Source: an uncultured Bacilli bacterium
GTDB lineage: Bacteria > Bacillota_I > Bacilli_A > RF39 > UBA660
Direction of reading: 5' to 3'
Length of the DNA: 18,277 bases
Assembly (NCBI GenBank): GCA_944345045.1
Contig: CALVMI010000111.1
Span: 1-18,277, forward strand
The notes below the pieces were generated by a model. The model saw only the letters and a program-made list of their open reading frames with translations. It did no database searches and was not told the DNA's origin. Shown one piece after another: positions 13,779 to 18,277 of the stretch; the stretch's first letter is position 1; each line of letters opens with the position of its first letter. The position numbers and the translations under genes were made by a program.

Positions 13779-14446
13779 AAAAAGTGCTTGTTACTGGTTC
13801 CTCAGGAGGATTAGGTTTTTTGTTAGCAGAACATCTTTTAGAAAAAAACTATTTTGTTGTTTTACATTACTTTCAACATAAAGAAGCTGTTTTTTCTTTA
13901 CATGAAAGATATCCAGAAACTTCTATTTGTGTTCAAGCTGATTTTACTAAAGAAGAAGATCTTTTTAAAATCAAAAAAGTTTTAGAAGAAAAAGAGATTT
14001 CTTTAGATGCTTTGGTAAATAATGCAGGAATAGATCATGTAAGTGATTTGGAAGAAAAAGATAAAGAAAGTTTTTTGAAAGTGTTTTTAGTAAATACTTA
14101 TGCACCTTTTTTACTTATGAAATTATTTGGTAAAGAAATTGAAGAAAAAAAAGGGCATATTGTCAATATTTCCTCAGATAATACTATTGATAAAATGGAT
14201 GTAAGAACGATGGAGTATGATGCTTCTAAAAGTGCTTTGAATATTTTGACAAAGGACTATTCTTTGGCTTATCCAGATGCTCATGTAAATGCTTTGCTTT
14301 TTGGGTGGCTTGATACAAATATGAATCAAATTCCTTTAGATATTAAACCTTTTTTGGAATTTGTGCCATTAGAAAAGGCTGTTTTAGAAATTGAAGAGAT
14401 GTTACATACAAATGAGACAGGAAAGATGAAGGTGGTTAGAAAATGA
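13775..14446 (+). CDS. Short-chain dehydrogenase/reductase (SDR)
   Basis: A 223-residue classical SDR: TGSSGGLG (7-14) for NAD(P) binding, an acidic residue in QADFT (54-58), NNAG (82-85), catalytic Ser in NISSDNT (132-136), and Tyr148-x-x-x-Lys152 (YDASK). Asn107 fits the conserved helix-alpha-4 position. It resembles FabG-like oxidoreductases, but it is shorter at the C-terminus and the substrate cannot be told. It overlaps the preceding gene (ATGA at 13775-13778) and the next gene (ATGA at 14443-14446), so the three are translationally coupled; GAGGAAA provides its ribosome site. Confidence 0.92.
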   Translation: MKKVLVTGSSGGLGFLLAEHLLEKNYFVVLHYFQHKEAVFSLHERYPETSICVQADFTKEEDLFKIKKVLEEKEISLDALVNNAGIDHVSDLEEKDKESFLKVFLVNTYAPFLLMKLFGKEIEEKKGHIVNISSDNTIDKMDVRTMEYDASKSALNILTKDYSLAYPDAHVNALLFGWLDTNMNQIPLDIKPFLEFVPLEKAVLEIEEMLHTNETGKMKVVRK

Positions 14447-15705
14447 ATCAATATCTTAATTTAGAACCAGAAACGTGGGAATTATATGAAAAAGTTAAAC
14501 CGATGTTAGAAGAAAAATTTAAAGAAATTGACCTTATTTGTGAAGAAAATACCGCGAAGGTTTTACAAGCTTTTTGGGAGGCGAAGGTTAGTGAAAGTCA
14601 TTTTCATGGTACGACTGGATATGGCTATGATGACTTAGGAAGAGAAGCTGTAGAAAAAGTATATAGTTTGATTTTTAAAGCTGAAGATGCTTTAGTACGA
14701 AGTCAATTTATTTCTGGATCACACGCTTTAGCAAAAACGTTGTTTGGTTTACTTAGACCAAACGATTTACTGCTTTCAATAAGTGGAAGACCATATGATA
14801 CGCTTCATGAAGTGATTGGCATTCGTGAAAATGCAAGTTCTTTGCAAAGTTTTGGAGTGCGTTATGCCGAGATTGATTTAAAAGATGATGATTTTGATAC
14901 GGAAAAAATTGTGGATTTTTTGACTCATAATCAAGTAAAAGTAATTGAAATTCAAAGAAGTAGGGGATATTCAAGTCGTAAAAGTTTATCGATTTCAAAA
15001 TGTGAAAAAATTATTAAAAAGATAAAAGAGATAAGTCCATCTACGATTGTTATGATTGACAATTGTTATTGTGAATTTGTTACAACAGAAGAACCTATTG
15101 AAGTAGGAGCAGATATTGTGGTAGGCTCTTTGATTAAAAATCTTGGTGGTGGTCTAGCCTTTAATGGTGGTTATGTTGTAGGAAGAAAAGATTTAGTAAA
15201 TTTAGTTGCTGAGTCTTTAACTCTTCCTGGTGAGGGAAAAGAAGTTGGCCCTAGTTTGGATGCTAATCGACAATTTTTAGAAGGAATTTTTATGGCTCCT
15301 CAAGTTGTTGCTAGTGCTTTAAGAACCAATGTACTTGCAAGTTTTCTATTACAAGAATTAGGCTATACGGTCGATCCAAATCCTTTAGAAGAAAAAGTTG
15401 ATATTGTTTTAACTATTTTATTTGGCAATCCTTCTGATTTAATTTCTTATTGCGAGGGAATTCAAGCGGGAAGTCCAATTGATTCTTTTGTTAAACCTAT
15501 CCCGGTTGAAACGCCAGGATATAGTGATCCGGTAATTATGGCGGCAGGGGCTTTTGTTCAAGGATCAAGTATTGAACTTTCTTGTGATGGCCCATTACGT
15601 GAGCCTTATTTAGCTTATCAACAAGGTGCTTTGACTTATGATTCAGGTAAAATTGGCGTTTTGAAAGCTGTAAATGAAATTATAAAAAAGAAGAAAGGGG
15701 TATAA
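14443..15705 (+). CDS. ynbB: YnbB-like PLP-dependent enzyme (methionine gamma-lyase/aluminium-resistance family)
   Basis: A 420-residue protein of the expected length. Visible features are HFHGTTGYGYDDLGREAVEKVYS (53-75), SQFISGSHALAKTLFGLLRP (87-106), an Asp in MIDNCYCEF (204-212) and the PLP-binding lysine in GSLIKNLGGGLAFNGGY (Lys232). These match the YnbB group annotated as methionine gamma-lyase family or aluminium resistance protein; the true reaction is uncertain, with a C-S lyase activity inferred from the fold type I Cys/Met metabolism class. The start overlaps the SDR stop by four bases; the next gene begins two bases after its stop. Confidence 0.92.
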   Translation: MNQYLNLEPETWELYEKVKPMLEEKFKEIDLICEENTAKVLQAFWEAKVSESHFHGTTGYGYDDLGREAVEKVYSLIFKAEDALVRSQFISGSHALAKTLFGLLRPNDLLLSISGRPYDTLHEVIGIRENASSLQSFGVRYAEIDLKDDDFDTEKIVDFLTHNQVKVIEIQRSRGYSSRKSLSISKCEKIIKKIKEISPSTIVMIDNCYCEFVTTEEPIEVGADIVVGSLIKNLGGGLAFNGGYVVGRKDLVNLVAESLTLPGEGKEVGPSLDANRQFLEGIFMAPQVVASALRTNVLASFLLQELGYTVDPNPLEEKVDIVLTILFGNPSDLISYCEGIQAGSPIDSFVKPIPVETPGYSDPVIMAAGAFVQGSSIELSCDGPLREPYLAYQQGALTYDSGKIGVLKAVNEIIKKKKGV

Positions 15706-15707
15706 TT

Positions 15708-15950
15708 ATGAAAGATACATTTTTTTTGGATACCGAAGATGGTAGCCAAGAATGTCGGATTATAACTAGTTTGTATTCAGAAGACACAAATACACATTAT
15801 TTGATTTATGAGGCTGTGGATAACTCACTGGGTGAGATTTTTGTTTCCTCATATGATCCAAATGATGAGACAAACACTTTATATGATGTTACAGAAGAGC
15901 AATTAAAAGAGGTAGAAGAACTTTTAGGGGAAGACTTTGATTATGAATAG
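15708..15950 (+). CDS. DUF1292 family protein
   Basis: An 80-residue acidic protein matching the YrzB-like DUF1292 family: a DTEDGSQECRIITSLYSEDTNTHYLIYE-type beta region followed by a dense acidic C-terminus (VTEEQLKEVEELLGEDFDYE). Function is unknown; in Bacillus such a gene sits among RNA and housekeeping genes. A strong ribosome site (AAAGGGG) precedes the ATG. The gene overlaps the next one by eight bases. Confidence 0.9.
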   Translation: MKDTFFLDTEDGSQECRIITSLYSEDTNTHYLIYEAVDNSLGEIFVSSYDPNDETNTLYDVTEEQLKEVEELLGEDFDYE

Positions 15951-17169
15951 TGTTGATAAATTAAATTATACGAAAGCTATATATGCTAAAAGAGTTGCTT
16001 TGCAAATGGATCCAAATGCTAAAGTGAGAATTGTTGATCCAAAGGCTAGAATTCTTTTGATTGATAAAAAATTGTACCGTTATCAAATTCGTAATATTTT
16101 AGATACTTATCAAGTAGACTTTACGCCTGTAAAGGTGAAGTCACGTAAAGGCATTTTAAAAAGTACACGGGCAAGAAGTATTTTACTTGGCGCGGCTGCG
16201 CTGGCAATTATGTCGTCTACAACAATGAAAGAAAATGTAAATAATCAAGCTGAGCATAATGTTTATGCACAAGAAATGGAAGTTTTATCTGATCTTGTTG
16301 CTCCTACAGAAAATTTTGAGGATATAGTGGTTATCAATGAAGCACCACCTACAGAAGAAGTTTTAGTATCTGAACCGGAAAAAGAACCTTTTGTATCCCA
16401 ACAAAAGAATACTTTAGTAGAAGAAGATGTGATTTCTTTAGTTAAACCGATTTCTGATATGGATGAATTAGGCTTTGAAAAAAAAGATGCGACTATCCTT
16501 GAGTTTGGAAATTCTATTTCTTATTACGGAAATAGATATGGAATTGATTCTTCTTTGTTAGTTGCTTTGTTTACTCAAGAAAGAAGTAATGATAGAAGTA
16601 GTTCGGGATATAATAATGTTGGCCAATTAACCGAAAGTATTTGTGGCGAGAAAATTGAAGCTCCAGTTTTTGAAAGCGGAAATTTAATTGGAGTAGATAA
16701 ACTTTATGTTTTACCTAGTTGTTATGATTCTTATCCTTTAGAAGATTTGAGTTCAATGCAAACTTTTCCTTCATTTACGGCAAATGAGCAGGAAAAAATT
16801 CAACAAGCTGTTAAGTTGCAACAAGAAGGTTATATGATTTATCGCTTAAAAGATGTAAAGGAAAATAGCGAGTTAAATATTCGCGTTTCTGTGGCCTATC
16901 TCGCTTATTTGATTAATATGAAACATGATGTTATTAAAGGCGTAGCTTCGTATAATATGGGATATCCTAGTATTAATTCTAGTGTTTCAAGAGAAGATAT
17001 TTTAAGCGGTGAATTATCCTTGGCAGGAGATCCTAATTATTTAAATCATATTTTTCGGTATTTAAGTGATGAAGAATTAGCAAATGGGTTTACTATTTAT
17101 TATGAAGATGGTAGTTGTGTTCATTATACTTTTTCTGGACTTGAAGAAAAAATGAGTCATTCTTTGTAG
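15943..17169 (+). CDS. Membrane-anchored lysozyme-like (lytic transglycosylase-type) protein
   Basis: A 408-residue protein. The frame begins at a TTG (15937), but the AGGGGAAG site (15926-15933) lies nine bases before the ATG at 15943, which I take as the start. A basic cytoplasmic segment of about 76 residues is followed by one hydrophobic segment (about 80-94), so it is probably membrane-anchored or exported with a long leader. An acidic, proline-containing linker (about 110-175) leads to a lysozyme-like domain: YYGNRYGIDSSLLVALFTQERS with the candidate catalytic Glu213, NNVGQLT, and later LNIRVSVAYLAYLINM and GVASYNMGYPSINS. These correspond to the E, GxMQ and AYN motifs of SLT-type lytic transglycosylases, which cleave peptidoglycan. 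An insertion with two Cys lies between the motifs. It is the last gene of its run. Confidence 0.75.
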   Translation: MNSVDKLNYTKAIYAKRVALQMDPNAKVRIVDPKARILLIDKKLYRYQIRNILDTYQVDFTPVKVKSRKGILKSTRARSILLGAAALAIMSSTTMKENVNNQAEHNVYAQEMEVLSDLVAPTENFEDIVVINEAPPTEEVLVSEPEKEPFVSQQKNTLVEEDVISLVKPISDMDELGFEKKDATILEFGNSISYYGNRYGIDSSLLVALFTQERSNDRSSSGYNNVGQLTESICGEKIEAPVFESGNLIGVDKLYVLPSCYDSYPLEDLSSMQTFPSFTANEQEKIQQAVKLQQEGYMIYRLKDVKENSELNIRVSVAYLAYLINMKHDVIKGVASYNMGYPSINSSVSREDILSGELSLAGDPNYLNHIFRYLSDEELANGFTIYYEDGSCVHYTFSGLEEKMSHSL

Positions 17170-17183
17170 AAAAAAATTAATTT

Positions 17184-17197
17184 TGTCAACTTTCTGT
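17184..17197 (+). repeat. 14-bp direct repeat, copy 1
   Basis: TGTCAACTTTCTGT recurs at 17879-17892 as TGTCAACTATCTGT (13 of 14 bases) in the same orientation. The two copies flank the 17244-17819 gene. This copy also overlaps a small inverted repeat ACTTTC/GAAAGT (17190-17204). Confidence 0.55.
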
Positions 17198-17243
17198 GAA
17201 AGTGCTGAACTCTAGAGCGTGTTAAAAATAGAAGAAGGTAAAT

Positions 17244-17819
17244 ATGGAAGAAAAAATAAGACTTGTATATCATGGGAGTATACATCAAGGTCTAAAAAAA
17301 ATTAGAAGAAATAAAAGCACTCATGGTAAGTCTTGGGTATATGCAACTTTATCTAAAGCAATTTCTACAATTTTTATAAGCGATAAAGGTAGCGATTTAT
17401 TTTATTATTTAAGTGGTGACGGAACAGAAAATAATCCAGTAATTCTAGTAGAAAGAAAAGAAAATATGTTTAAAGATATTTTTAACGTTTCAGGTTCGCT
17501 TTATACATTAATTGGCAAAAACTTTGTTTCAGGGAAAACTGGTTGGTCAGCAGAAGTGGTTAGTGAGTTCGATGAAGATGTTGTCCATGAAGAATATATA
17601 GATAATGTTTTTAAAAAACTTAAAGAATTAGATAACAAAGGAGAATTAAAACTTTATTTATGCCCAAATAGACCACATTTTCTTCCTAAAGATAATAGTG
17701 ATTTAATTCCTAAAGTTATAAGATGGAAAAATAGAGGAATAAACATAGACCAATTTTTTAAATTATACACAGAATTAAAAAAACAATTTTTAAATATGAT
17801 ACAAGAAAATGAAAAATAA
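17244..17819 (+). CDS. Hypothetical protein, possible ADP-ribosyltransferase fold
   Basis: A 191-residue soluble protein with ribosome site AGAAGG. The opening LVYHGSIHQGLKKI (His10) followed by KSTHGKSWVYATLSKAISTIF (Tyr33) resembles the H and Y motifs of PARP/KptA-type ADP-ribosyltransferases (YHGT/S, then vYAT...A). I recall related Firmicutes proteins with the same ending pattern (YLCPNRPHFLPKDNSDLIPKVIRW) but no established function. The third catalytic position of such enzymes cannot be placed with confidence. No antitoxin-like partner is adjacent. The gene sits alone between copies of a 14-bp repeat, so it looks like an acquired cassette. The ORF is well supported; the enzyme class is tentative. 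Confidence 0.75.
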   Translation: MEEKIRLVYHGSIHQGLKKIRRNKSTHGKSWVYATLSKAISTIFISDKGSDLFYYLSGDGTENNPVILVERKENMFKDIFNVSGSLYTLIGKNFVSGKTGWSAEVVSEFDEDVVHEEYIDNVFKKLKELDNKGELKLYLCPNRPHFLPKDNSDLIPKVIRWKNRGINIDQFFKLYTELKKQFLNMIQENEK

Positions 17820-17874
17820 ACTCATTATATGATACATACATTATATAAATGTTAATTAACATAAAAAATTCTTG

Positions 17875-17905
17875 CCTGTGTCAACTATCTGTCAATTGAC
17901 ACAGG
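17875..17905. repeat. Inverted repeat containing direct-repeat copy 2
   Basis: Ten-base arms CCTGTGTCAA (17875-17884) and TTGACACAGG (17896-17905) pair perfectly around an 11-base loop. TGTCAATTGACA (17890-17901) is itself a perfect palindrome. Copy 2 of the 14-bp direct repeat (17879-17892) lies inside. There is no T-run on either side, so it is not a standard terminator. It begins 55 bases after the 17819 stop. Confidence 0.65.
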
Positions 17906-17914
17906 GAGGGAGAT

Positions 17915-18053
17915 TGTCCCGGAATGACAGAAAAAATCAAAAAAAGGTAAAAAAAATCTAAAAAAAGCCAAATTTTAAACCAAAGCGGAATAAAAATGTT
18001 CAAAAAAGTGACAAAAATGTGTCAAAAATTGAAAAAAATTTCATTCAGGGACA
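17915..18053. repeat. 139-bp MITE-like segment bounded by 12-bp inverted repeats
   Basis: TGTCCCGGAATG (17915-17926) and CATTCAGGGACA (18042-18053) are inverted repeats matching at 11 of 12 bases. The enclosed stretch is very A-rich on the plus strand and codes only for tiny frames (for example 31 codons from 17996) with no ribosome site. The structure fits a miniature transposon or transposon remnant; I could not tie it to a named insertion sequence. It occupies part of the 376-base gap 17820-18195, which holds no gene. Confidence 0.4.
17931..17972. other. Phased A-tracts (predicted DNA bend)
   Basis: Successive A-runs at 17931-17936, 17939-17945, 17949-17956, 17960-17966 and 17970-17972 have centres about 8 to 10.5 bases apart, close to the helical repeat. 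Such phasing is known to cause intrinsic curvature. Confidence 0.5.
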
Positions 18054-18081
18054 GACTCGGGTGGGGGGTATTTGTGGTAAG

Positions 18082-18111
18082 ATTATCATGAGAAATCATG
18101 GTAATTTTTTT
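18082..18111 (+). terminator. Rho-independent terminator upstream of the last gene
   Basis: ATTATCATG (18082-18090) and CATGGTAAT (18097-18105) pair over nine positions, one G:T, around the loop AGAAAT, followed by seven to eight T. It would stop transcription coming from the 17244 gene or the repeat region before the promoter of the next gene. Confidence 0.75.
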
Positions 18112-18117
18112 ATACTG

Positions 18118-18126
18118 TGATATAAT
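18118..18126 (+). promoter_or_regulatory. Extended -10 promoter of the final gene
   Basis: TGATATAAT combines an extended TGn with a perfect TATAAT (18121-18126). No good -35 lies at the proper distance. A second TATAAT occurs at 18137-18142. The leader to the ATG at 18196 would be about 60 bases, AT-rich. Confidence 0.55.
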
Positions 18127-18195
18127 AGTGAGAGATTATAATAAGATACTAGTAAAATAATAAAAATAAACCATAGTATTAGAAGAGGGATATCT

Positions 18196-18277
18196 ATGCG
18201 CAAGAAAGTTGTCATATTATTAGGTATATTATTATTGATTACACTATCCATAGGTATCAGCTATGCCTCATGGGTAT
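18196..18277 (+). CDS. SipW-dependent exported protein, N-terminal part (3' end outside window)
   Basis: Twenty-seven codons are visible, starting at ATG 18196 with the ribosome site AGAGGGA (18184-18190). The sequence is a basic RKK, a long hydrophobic core (VVILLGILLLITLSISIGIS) and then YASWV, which is the typical SipW-dependent signal ending in TasA/camelysin-like and related surface proteins. It would be the third such exported protein in this window. The mature part is not seen, so the function is unknown. Confidence 0.75.
   Translation, partial: MRKKVVILLGILLLITLSIGISYASWV

Noticed and set aside
13690..13881. Plus-strand ORF across the yusI/SDR junction
   Set aside because: Out of frame with both recognised genes; no supporting signal.
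14753..14998. Minus-strand ORF inside the YnbB-like gene
   Set aside because: Antisense to a conserved enzyme; no start signal.
17996..18091. A 31-codon frame in the A-rich repeat region
   Set aside because: No ribosome site, low-complexity lysine-rich composition, and it spans the inverted-repeat end.
1..18277. Mycoplasma-type code with TGA as tryptophan
   Set aside because: TGA works as the stop in the ATGA overlaps at 13775-13778 and 14443-14446, and tryptophans are encoded by TGG throughout.
1..18277. CRISPR arrays, tRNA, rRNA or riboswitches
   Set aside because: No regularly spaced repeats, no tRNA cloverleaf sequence and no known riboswitch leader were seen; the intergenic regions are short and AT-rich.

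Overview
The window is AT-rich, densely packed DNA of low-GC Gram-positive type. It contains YlbD/YlbE-like, DUF1292 and YusI-like genes, SipW-type signal peptidases, TasA-like exported proteins and sigma-A promoters with 17-bp spacers. TGA is a real stop: two ATGA stop/start overlaps (13775-13778 and 14443-14446) depend on it. The genome therefore uses the standard bacterial code and not the Mycoplasma code. A member of Bacilli near the Erysipelotrichia, RF39 or Acholeplasma side is my best guess; I cannot name a species.

Layout. (1) 1-941: the tail of a ylbD-like gene, a ylbE-like gene and an unknown 131-residue gene with its own promoter, closed by a terminator. (2) 999-7606: one promoter, five tightly spaced genes and one terminator. 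The genes are a SipW-type signal peptidase fused to a ~480-residue cytoplasmic region, a membrane-anchored McrB-like AAA+ ATPase, a DUF2357/McrC-N-like protein without a visible nuclease, a second short SipW, and a large SipW-dependent surface protein. (3) 7781-8528, minus strand: a second TasA/camelysin-like protein converging on the operon. (4) 8609-11797: a divergent SNF2 helicase with a SWIM zinc finger; a perfect inverted repeat lies between the two divergent promoters. (5) 11794-12246, minus: a TspO-like membrane protein. (6) 12293-13378: a small acidic protein, a 55-residue ORF overlapping the next gene, and a Fic protein with an intact active-site motif (possible toxin-antitoxin pair). 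(7) 13382-17169: a run of five genes overlapping or abutting (YusI/Spx-like, short-chain dehydrogenase, YnbB-like PLP enzyme, DUF1292, and a membrane-anchored lysozyme-like protein). (8) 17184-18126: an accessory-looking stretch with a possible ADP-ribosyltransferase-fold protein between copies of a 14-bp repeat, then inverted repeats, phased A-tracts, a terminator and a promoter. (9) 18196-end: the start of a third SipW-dependent exported protein.

The most interesting system is region 2. Two ER/SipW-type signal peptidases, one with a large cytoplasmic extension, are co-transcribed with a McrB-type ATPase that carries its own membrane anchor, a McrC-N-like partner and an exported TasA-like substrate. 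I infer a membrane-associated, ATP-driven apparatus that processes, exports or assembles a surface protein or fibre, using McrBC-derived parts outside their usual DNA-restriction role. The domain calls rest on motifs; the joint function is inference.
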